A stretch of 64,000 bases of DNA from Plantago major. Lineage: Eukaryota > Streptophyta > Magnoliopsida > Lamiales > Plantaginaceae. Below, in pieces: positions 10,418 to 24,008 of the stretch (the first letter of the stretch is position 1; every line of letters begins with the position of its first letter). Below the pieces are notes generated by a model that searched no databases, was not told the origin of the DNA, and saw only the letters and a program-made list of their open reading frames with translations. The DNA lies in assembly GCA_026545765.1 (NCBI GenBank), contig CM048841.1, positions 1,888,512 through 1,952,511 of the forward strand, given 5' to 3'. Made by a program: the position numbers and the translations under genes.

Positions 10418-13400
10418 ATGACAAGCACTAAAGGAGAGACATGTCTGGCAGATAGTGCTACCACTCACACCATATTGAATAATGCAAAATATTTCTCAAA
10501 CTTGGTATTGGGAAAGGATGATGTGTATACAATCTCCGGAAAATCAAAGATAATTGATGGCTACGGAAAAGCTAATATTTTGTTGCCGAAAGGAACAAAG
10601 TTAAAAATTGAGGTTGCATTATATTCCTCAAAGTCTCAAAGAAATCTGTTGAGTTTTAAAGATATTCGATCGAACGGATATTACATTGAGACAATGGATG
10701 AGAAGGGAAAAGAATACTTGTATATTACCACTTCTCAATCGGGTATGAAAAATATATTGGAAAAGTTACCCGTATTAAACTCAGGCCTATATTATACAAT
10801 GATAAAGGCAGAAGTTTATAATGTAGTAAACCAAGAGGTTACTACTGAGTTCAATAATTGGCATAACCGGTTAGGCCATCCCGGTACAATAATGATGCGA
10901 AAAATTATTGAGAATTCATGTGGACATCCTTTGAAAACAAGGAAAATGTTACAGACCCATGAATTAGCATGCACAACTTGTTCTCAAGGGAAATTGATTT
11001 GAAAATCCCGTATTCTTAGAAAGAATTCAAGGGGATATATGCGGACCAATACATCCACCATGTGGACCGTTTAGGTACTTTATGGTCCTAATCGATGCAT
11101 CAACTAAATGGTCGCATGTATGTTTATTGTCAACTCGCAATATGGCATTTGCGAAGTTATTGGGACAAATAATAAGGCTGCGAGCACAATTCCCTGATTA
11201 TACAATCAAGAACATTCGTCTTGATAATGCTGATGAATTTACATCACAAGCCTTTAATGATTATTGCATGTCCATTGGAATAAATATTGAACATCCAGTT
11301 GCGCATGTTCACACACAAAATGGACTCGCTGAATCTTTGATAAAACGTCTGCAATGGATTGCAAGACCATTATTAATGAAATCAAAGTTGCCAACATCGG
11401 CATGGGGGCATGCAATATTACATGCATCATCGCTTATGCGCATCAGGCCATCAAGCTATAATCAAACATCCCCATATCAAATGGTTCAAGGTCAGGAACC
11501 AAATATTTCCCATTTAAGAACATTTGGATGTGCGGTATATGTGCCGATTTCACCACCATAACGCACAAAAATGGGACCCCAAAGGAGATTGGGGATATAT
11601 GTTGGGTATGATTCTCCAAGTATCATAAGATATTTGGAACCATTGACTGGAGATCAATTTACGGCTAGATTTGCCGACTGTCATTTTGATGAAAGAAATT
11701 TCCCAACATTAGGGGGAGAGAAAAAACAGATGGAAAAGAGTATCTCATGGAAAGATACATCTTTGAGAAGTTTAGATTCTCGAACAAAACAATGTGAACA
11801 ACAAGTTCAAAACATAATTCATTTGCAAGCTATTGCAAATCAATTGCCGGATGCATTTACTGACCTTAAAAGGGTAACAAAATCCCATATTCCAGCTGCA
11901 AATGTTCCAGTAAGAAATTGATATCCTAGAGGACAATCTTCTACTGAGAATGAGGCTAACACACGCCAGAAGCATGGTAGACCTCCTGGTTCCAAAGATA
12001 AAAATCCGCGGAAAAGAAAAGGGGCAATCACAGATAGTTGTCTAAAATAGGACACAAAAGCTCAAGAGGAGCAATCTGACATAATAAATAAGGTTCAAGT
12101 TCAAGAAGAACCTCAGGCGCCTGAGAACGAAGAAATATCGATAAATTATGTCTTATGCGGAAAAAGATGGAACCGAAATGAAATCAATGTGGGCAATGTA
12201 TTTGCCTATAACATAGCTCTTGATATCATGGGAGAAAATAAGAATCATGAAGATTCAGAGCCTACCTCAGTTGATGAGTGTAAGCAAAGAAAGGATTGGC
12301 CTAAATGGAAAGAGGCAATAAACGCAGAGTTGGAATCTCTTGCGAAGCGAAATGTATTTGGACATGTGATCCAAGCACCAAAAGGTGTAAAACCAGTGGG
12401 AAATAAATGGGTATTTGTGCGAAAGAGGAATGATAAAAATGAGATTGTAAGATATAAAGCAAGACTCGTAGCACAAGGTTTTACCCAAAGACCTGGTATT
12501 GATTATGAAGAAACATATTCACCAGTGGTAGATGCAATTACTTTTCGCTATTTGATAAGCTTGGCTGTACAAGAAAAGTTGGAAATGCGTCTAATGGATG
12601 TGGTTACTATGGCTCATTGGAAAAGGAAATTTACATGAGAATTCCAGATGAATTCGAGATACCTGAAGTATACAATGGATCTCGAGAAACGTACTCGATA
12701 AAACTAAACAAGTCTTTATACGGATTAAAACAATCCGGTCGAATGTGGTACAATCGTTTGAGTACATTCTTGATCAAAGAAGGTTACAAAAATGACCCCA
12801 TATGTCCTTGTGTGTTTATCAAAAGATCTGGATCTGAGTTCGTCACAATCGCTGTATATGTGGACGATTTGAACATTATTGGAACTCCAGGAGAGTTATC
12901 AAAAGCAGTATGATTATTGAAAAATGAATTTGAAATGAAAGACCTTGGGAAAACAAAATTTGTTTTGGGTCTTCAGATTGAATATCTAAAGGATGGTGTT
13001 TTTCTGCATCAATCCACATACACAACAAAAGTGTTGGAAAGATTCAATATGAGAGATGCACATCCGTTGAGTACACCAATGGTTGTACGATCACGAATGT
13101 CGAGAATGATCCATTCCGACCTTGTGACGATGATGAAGAACTTTTAGGCCCCCAAACGCCATATCTAAGTGCAATTGGTGCACTGATGTATCTTGCTACA
13201 AATACAAGACCAGATATAACATTTGCTGTAAATTTATTAGCAAGATACAGTTCTTCTCCAACTCAAAGGCATTGGAACGGGATAAAACACCTCTTGCGAT
13301 ACCTTCAAGGAATGGGGTTGTATTATCCCGACTCCTCTACCTCTGGACTAACCGGTTATGCAGATGCAGGATATTTGTCTGACCCACATAATGGTCGATC

Positions 13401-13830
13401 TCAAACAGGTTATGTGTTTACATGTGGAGGTACGGCTATTTCTTGGCGATCTGTAAAACAAACAATGGTTGCTACTTCTTCTAATCATGCAGAACTACTA
13501 GCAATCCATGAAGCAAGTCGTGAATGCATTTGGCTGAGATCTATCACGCACCACATTCGACAAAAGTGCGGACTTCCTATAATGGAAAACTCCCCAACTA
13601 TAATCCACGAAGATAATGCACTGCGTTGCTCAATTAAAGGAAGGATTCATCAAAGGTGATGAACAAAACATATCACGCCCAAATTCTTCTTCACTCATGA
13701 ACATCAATGAAGAATCGGATCTATGTCCAACCAATCCGCTAGTGAAAATTTGGCGGACTTATTCACCAAATCTCTTCCTACTTCGACATTTGAGAAACTA
13801 AGGCATGCGATCGGATGCATGACATCCGAG
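10418..13830 (+). pseudogene. Pol of copia element 1 (PR-INT-RT-RH), broken
   Basis: Domains in order: aspartic protease (CLADSATTHTIL, about 10440), GAG-pre-integrase zinc region (WHNRLGHPG, CTTC), integrase core 11082-11561 (LIDAST, DNADEF where DNAGEF is usual, NGLAES with the catalytic glutamate), reverse transcriptase 12250-13150 ([21 protein letters not shown], catalytic YVDD at about 12860) and RNase H 13186-13659 (GYADAGY, HAELLAIHEA). Breaks: stop after 11002, stop 11562, stop 12048, frameshift near 12610, stop 12913, and another near 13145. Clearly dead. Confidence 0.9.
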
Positions 13831-13980
13831 GGAAGTAAAGAAATGTAACTATGAGGGGAGTGAAATACTTTGTACTCTTTTCCTTCGCTAAGGTTTTTTT
13901 TCCCATTGGGTTTTTCTTTAGCAAGGTTTTTAATGAGGCAAAGATTTCATGCGTATGATCATAATTCATGATGTACATTT

Positions 13981-14011
13981 AAGGGGAGTGTTAGTGGATT
14001 GTTAGGAAATT
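13981..14011 (+). other. Polypurine tract and 3' LTR stub of copia element 1
   Basis: AAGGGGAG at 13981-13988 is followed directly by the LTR start. Only about 23 bases of the 3' LTR remain before the TGTTAGATA start of the next LTR at 14012. Confidence 0.8.
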
Positions 14012-15719
14012 TGTTAGATATTTTATATTGTATAAGTTTTGATCAAGACAACATGATGACCTATCTTAGTCTTAGAAAGGTGACTAGTACTCTTGGTTCA
14101 CTTGAACATTGTAAAGAGGAAACTCACTTAGTATGATAGTCTAGTTAATCTTGTATAGGATGTTAGGTCTCAAATGTAATTTTATTTTATGAAGAGAAGA
14201 CCAAGAAGAAGACATCCATGCATGAGTTCAACGACATTGAAGAATTGAAGAAACGCACAAGATTACTAAAAGAGTTTTACGATACCTTGACGATTTCTTG
14301 AAGACACGAATAGTTTTAGACAAACTAAGTCACAAGAGATATCTGAGAATCAGAAGGGTATATCTGGAAAACAAGGAAAGTGTCCACATATATCTTCTTA
14401 CAGATACCTTGAGCTTTATATCACATCTCTGAAAAGAGAATTACAGATTGCAAACAAAGTTGCTTTCTATTCAAGTGGTATCTGAAGATTAAAGATAAGG
14501 ACATGCAAAATTCAGAGAGAAAACTGCTTAAGTCAAATCTCTGAAATAAAGCATAGTTCCGTTGACACTACAGGACAAAAGTATAGTACAATGCATTTAA
14601 TGCACGGACAGAGATGTCTGAATAAAAGCAACGGTTGCTTCTGAAGAAGAAGACAAATCTGCTATAGTACTGTACACAGATATCAATAGCTTGAATTTGA
14701 AGCCTAACGGATACTATTCAAACGACACTCAAATTCATCTATAAATATCAACACTTAGACTGCTTGAGAAGAGACCTTAGACACACACAGAACACAAACC
14801 TCAGAAACGATCTTGTGAACTTACTCTGAATATCTTTCTCAAAGCAAACTACTTACTCTTAAGCTAACTGTTGCGACCATAGATTTTGATCTTAAGTAGC
14901 ATTGAAGTTCTAAGTGTCCTGATCCTAAACAAGTAAAGTTATCTGTGAAGGATTTGAATCGAAAGATCAAGTATCTGAGATTCATTCTCTTGAACAGTTA
15001 TCATAAGACTTGGGTCAGTAAAAAGAACAAGATACCATACATTGAAAAGTGTATTAAGTATACTTGATTCACTGAGCATTCTGATTAACTGAAAAATTAA
15101 TATAAGAATCTCATCTGACAAACTCAAACCAAAAACCAACACCTCAACAGGCGTGGAGTACAGGAAGTACTTAGTTTGGAAAATCAGGGAATAACTCCAA
15201 GGTTATCGGAGTATAGGAAGTACTTGATTTGAGAAACTAAGGAATAACTCCAAGGTTATTGAGTATAGGAAGTACTTAGCTTGAGAAGCTAGGGAATAAC
15301 TCAAAGGTTTCTGAGTATAGGAAGTACTAGGCTGAAGAAGCCCGGGAATAACTCAGGGGGAACATTTGGTTGGGAACCATTTGTTTAAGAAGTCTTAGAA
15401 TAGGATCTTTGTAAGGTGACCTCAAATATCTATTCTAGTGAATTCTAGGTCTTTGGAAGACCGAAGTGGATTGGTTGGAGGATTACGCCACCTCCAGATA
15501 CCACTATACTTGCTGTGTTATTTACCTTTCTGTATTTACATTTCAGCAACACACACACACACATTAACTGTTTCTGCACTTATCTATATTAAGTCTTCCG
15601 CGCTCTGAATCTAAGTACCAGATATCTTCACAGATATCTGAGAAATATTGTTTATCGACAAAAGTTTTAAATGACTGTTCACCCCCCTAGTCTTTTACTT
15701 TGCCGTTATCTGACCAACA
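14012..15719 (+). repeat. 5' LTR of copia element 2 (about 1.7 kb)
   Basis: Bounded by TGTTAGATA and ...CCAACA just before the primer site. It contains a TATA-like CTATAAATA at about 14740, a transcribed region, a short AC microsatellite at about 15548 and a four-copy tandem repeat at 15155-15357. Confidence 0.75.
15155..15357 (+). repeat. Four-copy tandem repeat of about 63 bp in LTR U5
   Basis: The phrase GAGTAYAGGAAGTACT followed about 30 bases later by GGAATAACTC recurs four times with a spacing of roughly 60-66 bases. Comparable arrays occur in LTRs of SIRE-type elements. Confidence 0.85.
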
Positions 15720-15831
15720 AGTGGTATCGAGCGGAGGTTCACCAAATACCAGACTTAACCTAGATCCCCAGATAGGTGAAGGAACTTTGTCCATTTTCGA
15801 TGTCTATTTAATTTGTGTGTTAAGTGCGGGT

Positions 15832-18249
15832 ATGTCTCTGAGTGATGCACCTGTTCTCAAACCAGAGCTGTACGAGAAATGGAAAAATAACATGATGCTC
15901 CACCTTGAAGCCATAAGTGACGAGATGATTGAAGTAATAAAGAATGGCCCAATAGTCATTCAACAACTAAAGCAAGTCATGGAGGTTTCAAATGGTAGAG
16001 ACAGAGATCAAAGCGAAGGATCTTCACAAACAGATGCGTCAACAAGTGGAAGATCTACTGGTCAAGTTATTTACGAACCAAAACCCAGAGAACTCTGGAC
16101 ATCGGAAGATGCCAAGAGGAATCGACTGGATGGTCAAGCTCGTAACATCATCATCAGATCGACACCAGAGCACATACAGTGTAAACTGTGGGGTGCTAAA
16201 ACGGCGAAAGTTGACTGGCAACTGATTGAAGAAATGCGTTTAATCGAGAAAACCAAGGAAAACAAGTTCGAAGTTCTAAAGTTGAAATTTCAAAATTTCA
16301 AACAAGGTCCCACTGAAACTCTGGAAGAACTTGATTTCCGGTTTACCACTCTCATGAGTGATATGGCAGCACTTGGGGAACCAAGGTATTCTTTTATTTT
16401 AACCAAGGTATGCCAAATATCACTCCGGTGGAACTTTTCTCTCACCTTGCTACGGTTGATTATGAGACAACTCAGAGAGAACAAACAACTGAAAAGTTGT
16501 AGAATGTTGCTCTAGTTACTCAAGGAACTTCTGAAAAGAAGAAAAGCAAGGAGGAGACTGAGGATGCTCTTGCTGCAAAGCAAATGAGCAAATTTGTAAG
16601 TCGAGAAATTGAGAGAAGGAAAGCCAAAGAGAAGCTGAAAAAGCATCTAGGCTCAAACTATCACCAGTACAAGGATTTGCAAAGCTCGCTGAAAAAGCAA
16701 GCTCAGAAAGCACCAAGTATTGAGGAAGCAGAAATCGGGAACGATATCATTTCTCATCAAAACTCGTCACTTAAGAAGGACCGCCCCGCCTTCAACAAAC
16801 TAAAGACAGGTGACAGAAAAGATAGAAGAATCTTCAGAAGAAGCCAAAAAGCCTTGCTAACTGAAGAAAGAAAGAAAATCCAAACTCAACTGGATGCTCT
16901 AGATGTTGAGACAGACTCTGAAGATGACTCAGATGACTCAACATTACCATCACCAGAATTATGTGGAGTTACTCACGATATAATTGACTTCGGCTTAAAG
17001 AAGAATGAAATGTGTGGAGTTGCTGAGATCGACGGTCCAGATATCTCCAACATTGAAATCTGTCTTATGGCTGATGAGGTAACACATACTTCTTGTTACA
17101 CTTATGAAAGTGATGAGGAAGAAATTAAAGATCTAGAGAATCTCAGAAAAGAACTTGATATCTATGAAAGAGAGTTTCTAATGATCCGTGCGAGAGCTGA
17201 AAACCTAGAGGAAGAAAAGAATTTTCTTGCAAAGGAAAGTTCCCATTTGGTTAAGATATCTGAGAAAAAGGACGCTGAAAATGTGTTTCTCAAAGCTCAG
17301 ATATCTGAGACTGAAAAGTCACATGAAGAAGCAATGGCTGAACTTCAAAAGAAATATGAAGATCTTCTTTCTGAGAACAAGGAACTCAAAAAGAAAGAAT
17401 TATCTTTTCAATCTTATGCCAAAGCTAGTGACACTCTTACTGAAGTGCAATCTTACTTAAGAGATCCTTCAGAGAAAACAGGACTTGGGCTGAGAACACA
17501 AACTGACTGTTCTACCACTCTGAATAAGAGTGAAGAAAGAAGAACATTCATAACTACTCAGCAAGATGGTTCCCATACAATCTACAACATCGGTCAGAAG
17601 ACCAAGATTGTAGACAAAGGAAAGGCAGTTGCGAATACTCCTTTGTGGGAAAAACAAGTCAAACAGATGAAAAGAAACATAACACTGAAAAGTGTGAACA
17701 CCCACAGTGCTATGTCTCTCAAAAGGGTAGAATTGCAGGAGCTGGCAAATTCTCCCATGTCACTTTTTCTGGAAAAAATTGGACCAACCAGAGACTAGCA
17801 AAGCTGCTGAGAAAAGATCTCAAATAGCTTCAAGTGCTCGAAATGGTATTGGCTATAGAAGCATCGGAAAACAACTTGCTCATGAGTACAAGCAGGAGCA
17901 AGAACGATGGCTGAAGGCTAGAATTGCTCAAAGCAATTATCAGAAGTGGAAGTTAAATCAAGCCACTGAAAATCTGAATGCCAGGGCTAGAAGAAATCTG
18001 GCAAGGAAAGCTAAGTTTGCTGAAAAGCAAACTCAGAAACCTAACAGGTATCTGAAAGCACCAAGAGGAGCACCTAGGAACACTCCAAGGAAGAAAATAG
18101 TTCTTATTAATGATAACATTCATTCAACTAGAATTCCTCCTTATGTTCCTGTCAGACAAAAGAATGTTCCAAGGAAACTTATTCAAAAATGGATTCCAAC
18201 TGGAAGATCTTTTAATCCTGACGGTTCCATTAAAGATATGAGAACCTAA
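15832..18249 (+). pseudogene. Gag of copia element 2
   Basis: ATG at 15832 opens a SIRE-type gag (LYEKWKNNMMLHLE; ENKFEVLKLKFQNF; TLEELDFRFTTLM). Frame changes occur near 16400 and at 17798. The 16584-17798 section is acidic and then a long heptad-rich coiled coil (about codons 190-300 of that frame, with leucines and lysine/glutamate runs), and 17779-18249 is lysine/arginine-rich. Coiled-coil gags are characteristic of this lineage. Confidence 0.8.
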
Positions 18250-18267
18250 TCTCATGTTTCCTGTTAT

Positions 18268-21166
18268 GTGCAGAACGCTTCTTGGACTAAAGCACAATGG
18301 CTATTTGATAGTGGATGCAGAAAACACATGACAGGAGACAAAGCAAATCTGGTCGGTTACAAAGCTTGCAATACAGGACCAGATATCAGATTTGCTGGAG
18401 GAGAATTAAATCCCTCTCTGGGATTTGGCAACGTCAAATTGGGATCATTAACAATCACTGACGTATTACATGTTAAGGATTTGAAATACAATCTGTTTAG
18501 CATGAGCCGCTTATGCATAAAGGTTTCTTGTGAAATTCAAAGCAGTATCGCAAACTTATTGACAATGAGTCAAAGCGCAGTCTTGGTTGCTTTCGGAAAG
18601 GTAGTCTTTATGTTGCCGATTGGGCATCTGCCACAACTGAAGAATGTCTCATGGTGAGTCAATCAGGTCACACAGAAGAGCACTGGTTATGGCACAAAAG
18701 AATGAGTCACTTGAATTTCAAAACTCTGAACAAACTTGCCAAGAAAGAATTAGTGGTTGGTCTTCCCAAAACATCTTTCAGAAAGGATGGTATCTGTTCT
18801 TCATGTCAGATGGGGAAACAATCCAAGATCTCTTTCAGGTCCAAAACCAGACACTCTAGTGTTAGACCACTGCAACTATTACACATGGATCTTTTTGAAT
18901 CATCTGCAACTAGTTATGCAGGAAAGAAGTATGGTCTGGTTGTTGTAGATGACTTCTCAAGATTCACTTGGGTTGTCTTCCTGAAACACAAATCTGATGC
19001 CAGGGTGGAGATACCAAACTTGCTGAAAAAGCTTGAAGTCATGAAAAATGACAAGGTATCTGCAATCGAGCACTATAATCTGAGTTTGTCAACCAAGACA
19101 TAAAGGAGTTTTGTAAGAAAGGTATACAACACCAACTTTCCTCTGTAAGAACACCTCAACAAAATGGTGTTGCAGAAAGGAAAAACAGAACCCTTAAAGA
19201 AGCTGCAAGGACAATGCTAGCTGACACTGAAATAAGTGAAGTTTATTGGGTTGAAGCTATAAACACAGCATGCTACACTCAGAACAGATGCTTGATAAAT
19301 AAACACCATGATAAGACCCCCTATGAAATCTTGGTTGGTAGACCCCCTAATATCAAACATCTGTGAGTATTTGGTTGTAAATGTTTTGTTCTCAACAACG
19401 GAAAAGAATATCTGAGAACATTTCAACCAAAAGCGGATGAAGGTGTATTTCTTGGTTATTCTATGAATATCAAAGCTTACAGAATTTACAACAAAAGAAC
19501 AAAGAAGATTGAAGAATCGCCATGTCAGTATTCTATGAAGGAAGTAAGAAAACACCTCTCACTGATGAAATCTCAGAAAAGTTCAAAGAACTAATAATAA
19601 AGGATTCTGAAAAAGAACCCTCAGAAAGGAAAAACATTATTGTGGAAAGTGAGGATGACTCTGACGAAGAAAAGCATGAATTGCCTAGTAACAACCAGAT
19701 GACTCACTTACATGATGAAGAATTTCCTAAGAAACTTCCAGAAATGGAACAGGTTACTGAGAACCTTCATCATGAAGAGATAACTGAAAATGAGACTGCT
19801 GAAATGCAAGTTCCAGATATCTCTAACACTGAAAAAGTGTCAGATATCCTTGACATTTCCCAAGTGTCAGATATCCCAGATACTGAAAAAGTATCAAATC
19901 TTAATCTTGGTGATTCACATTCAGATCACTTAGATGTTGATCCTACTAGCACTAAACCTATGATGAGGTGGATCAAGGATCATCCTGCAAAAGTTGTAAT
20001 TGGACCAATTAATCAAGGTATTAGGACTAGGAGAGCAATAACTGAAAATGCTAATTCTCTCTTTGGATGTTTTATCTCAGATATTGAACCAAAAACCATT
20101 GAAGAAGCATTAAGAGACCAAGACTGGATCTCTGCGATGCAAGAAGAGTTGGATCAATTTGAGAGAAACAAAGTCTGGAAACTAGTTCCATTTATTGAAG
20201 GAATTTCTGTGATTGGAACTAAGTGGGTTTTCAGAAACAAAATGAATGAATCTGGTGAAATAACCAGAAACAAAGCAAGATTGGTTGCCAAGGGATTTAC
20301 CCAGACTGAAGGACTAGACTTTGATGAGTCATATGCACCAATTGCCAGATTGGATGCAATTAGACTCTTTCTAGCCTTTGCAGCTCATAGAGATTTTAAA
20401 GTTTATCAAATGGATGTCAGGAGTGCATTCTTAAATGGTGAACTTGCTTAGGAAGTCTATGTTGAGCAACCACCTGGCTTTGAAGTTTCCTCAGAAAGTA
20501 GAATGGTCTATAAATTACAGAAAGCTCTATATGGACTGAAACAGGCTCCCAGAGCATGGTATGACACTTTGGCCAAATACCTTCTGGAAAGTGGTTTCAA
20601 GAAAGGTGAAGTTGATAAAACTTTATTTACCTTGAATCACGACGGGAAACTACTCTTAATTCAAGTATATGTTGATGACATTATATTTGGATCTAAGGAC
20701 AAGCAACTTTGTGATGACTTTGCAAATCTCATGAAAAGCAAGTTTGAGATGAGCATGATGGGAGAAATGAATTATTTCATAGGATTGCAGGTCAAGCAAC
20801 TCAATGATGGAATATTCATCAGTCAAACAAAGTATGCAAAGGATATGCTCACAAAGTTTAATCTAAAGCCTTCTGAAAAGAATGCTAGGATACCTATGAG
20901 CATTGGAACCAAAATGACCTATACTGAATCAGACAAGAGTGTTGAAGAACATAAGTATAGGAAATTGATAGGTTCACTACTCTACCTTACTGCAAGTAGA
21001 CCTGATATTCAATATGCTGTTGGAGTGTGTGCTAGATTCCAGACAAATCCAATGCAAACACACTACAACATTGCTATGAAAATATTAAGGTACGTAAAAG
21101 GTACAGTAGATGTAGGACTGTGGTATCCCAAAGAAAGTGGATTGAGTTTAGCTGGTTATTCAGATG
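18268..21166 (+). pseudogene. Pol of copia element 2, truncated
   Basis: Protease WLFDSGCRKHMTG (18297 on), pre-integrase WLWHKRMSHLNF and CSSCQMGKQ (18670-18840), integrase (VVDDFSRFTWV; NGVAERKNRTLKEAAR at about 19160), reverse transcriptase from about 20090 ([23 protein letters not shown] at about 20670) and the start of RNase H. Breaks: frameshifts near 18560, 18640, 19100 and 19520, and a TAG at 20449-20451 replacing a glutamate codon of the conserved NGEL-EEVYVEQPPGF stretch. Ends abruptly at about 21166. Confidence 0.9.
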
Positions 21167-21645
21167 TTGCTGTTCATCCGGTCACTATTCATGGTTACTA
21201 TTCACGGCGGAATTATGAATTAATCCAGTATTCATGGTTACTATTCACGGCAGAATTATGAATTAAATCTAAGATTTTTATTACTTACTAAGAATGAGAC
21301 CAGAGAAGGTTTTGTATTAATCAGGCATGTTGATATATTCCGATAGACATATGAAGGCACTGTTTGCCCCTCTAAAGCCGAAAGAAATGGCGTCTCTGGG
21401 CTGTTTTTGTGCTACTTTTATGTCTTGAGAAATATCTTAATATTGACAGATTTTATACAAGTAATCAGTCCTGATGTCGTCTCTATCTTAGTCGGTAGTC
21501 TGAGTCTGGATTAATGAAGTGATTCTAAAGTTTGAATATTGTAATCTGAGTTTGGATTAATGAAGTGATTCTTAAGTTTGAATATTGTAGCCAATATGAA
21601 TAAATCAAAGAAGCTTTGTGACCCGATCCCTACAGCCTTGTCTTG

Positions 21646-21659
21646 TGGTATCAGAGCCA
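21646..21659 (+). other. Primer-binding site (tRNA-iMet) of the pararetrovirus
   Basis: TGGTATCAGAGCCA matches the initiator methionine tRNA 3' end, the primer of caulimovirid minus-strand synthesis. It lies about 30 bases upstream of the movement-protein frame. Confidence 0.8.
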
Positions 21660-21685
21660 GTTTACAGTAAGGGCATGATTTAAGA

Positions 21686-22777
21686 TTGAGTCTTAACACG
21701 AACTGTTTTATGATCATGATAAACATGATAAGAAGGAAAGATACTGTTAAAAACAGTAGAAGTGAGGAATTTGATATTCCCCAGAATTTAGATTTATTAA
21801 ATAAATGGACGATTCCAAGAATCGAGCCTAAGGTTATTTACCAGTTAGGTACTTTTGAAAAATTGGGTTTAAAACAGGTAGTTAAAACTACTGAAGAATC
21901 TGTCTCACTTGATAATGATGAATTAGTAATCAAATTACTAAGTGAGAAATATATTGCTGTTTATAAAAACCTTTACAAATTTTTACATATTGGTTTAGTG
22001 CAAATTGCTTTTAAACCTTTAACCTTAGAAGGACTACCTGAGAGCTTTATAGCTGCTCTTAGAGATGGCAGAAACTTAGACTGGAAAAAATCCTTAATCG
22101 GAATTATACAGTCTAGTTTAGCCCATGGTCCAGTTTATTTTGATGTTTATCCGAATTTACAATTGTCTTTATCGGATATTAATATTTTAGATTCTTTAAC
22201 ATTAAATGTTAAAACTAATGGTTATAATTATATTTACGATACGTAAACAATCAGATCATTATAGGATTTATTATAAACCTTTGTTTACTTTAAATCCTCA
22301 TTGCCGAAGGGTTGATAAACCTTTAAATGAAACTATTTTAATTGAGACTAATTTTAGCAAATCTAAAATTACTACTCGTAGATCTATTAAATGGGAAGAA
22401 ATAGATTTTCCTGAAAATTGGACAATTCAATTTGTACCCTCACAACCTGTTATTCAAAATAATTTAATAGATGTTATCCAAACTCCTGAAGGTTTGGTAA
22501 AAATGCAGTTTGAAAATAACAATGATTTTATAGGATCTTCTTCAAGACTTACTAAGTCTTCTTCTTTAAGATCTTTTATATCACCTATTGATTATGTAGT
22601 TGATACTCCATCAAGGATGTCGACCTCTGCTAAAAGCAGAATACAAAAATCTTTTGAAACAATTCCAGAAGATCATATTGATGAACTTCGAATAAATAAA
22701 GATTTTGATAATGTTGTCAAAGGAGTTAATAAAACTGAAGCAGATATAACTGCATCAGAAATGGAATTTCGTTATTA

Positions 22778-22778
<1 letters not shown>
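21686..22778 (+). pseudogene. Caulimovirid movement protein, frameshifted
   Basis: 30K-superfamily movement protein in two overlapping frames: 21686-22246 carries the conserved core and 22206-22778 carries the C-terminal part, so one frameshift lies between about 22206 and 22246. The first possible start here is not obviously the original one. The second frame ends with TAA whose last base is the A of the next ATG. The break leaves no intact protein. Confidence 0.75.

Positions 22779-24008
<1,230 letters not shown>

Larger units (their letters stand above)
8162..14011 (+). mobile_element. Ty1/copia element 1, decayed, 3' LTR truncated
   Basis: 5' LTR at 8162-8376, primer site beginning CGTTATCAGCACG, gag (9198 onward), protease, integrase, reverse transcriptase and RNase H in normal copia order, polypurine tract AAGGGGAG at 13981-13988, and the first bases of the 3' LTR (TGTTAGTGGA) at 13989. 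The 3' LTR matches the 5' LTR for only about 23 bases and then gives way at 14012 to the LTR start of another element. Several stop codons and frameshifts interrupt gag-pol, so the copy is not autonomous. About 820 bases between primer site and gag ATG is longer than usual and holds foreign-looking sequence. Confidence 0.9.
14012..21166 (+). mobile_element. SIRE-like Ty1/copia element 2, inserted in element 1
   Basis: Long-LTR copia element of the SIRE/Maximus type. The LTR (14012-15719) ends after the CACCCCCCTAG phrase typical of this group, next to a tRNA-iMet primer site (15722-15733, GTATCGAGC instead of GTATCAGAGC). Gag is long with a coiled-coil region, followed by protease, integrase, reverse transcriptase and the beginning of RNase H. 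The protein homology stops in RNase H at about 21166 (after LAGYSD), where pararetroviral sequence begins; the 3' LTR is absent. It starts 23 bases into the 3' LTR of copia element 1, so it inserted later. Confidence 0.9.

Noticed and set aside
15155-15357. CRISPR-like array (fixed words with variable middles)
   Set aside because: Plant nuclear LTR tandem repeat with diverged units; no uniform repeat and spacer lengths and not a prokaryotic context.
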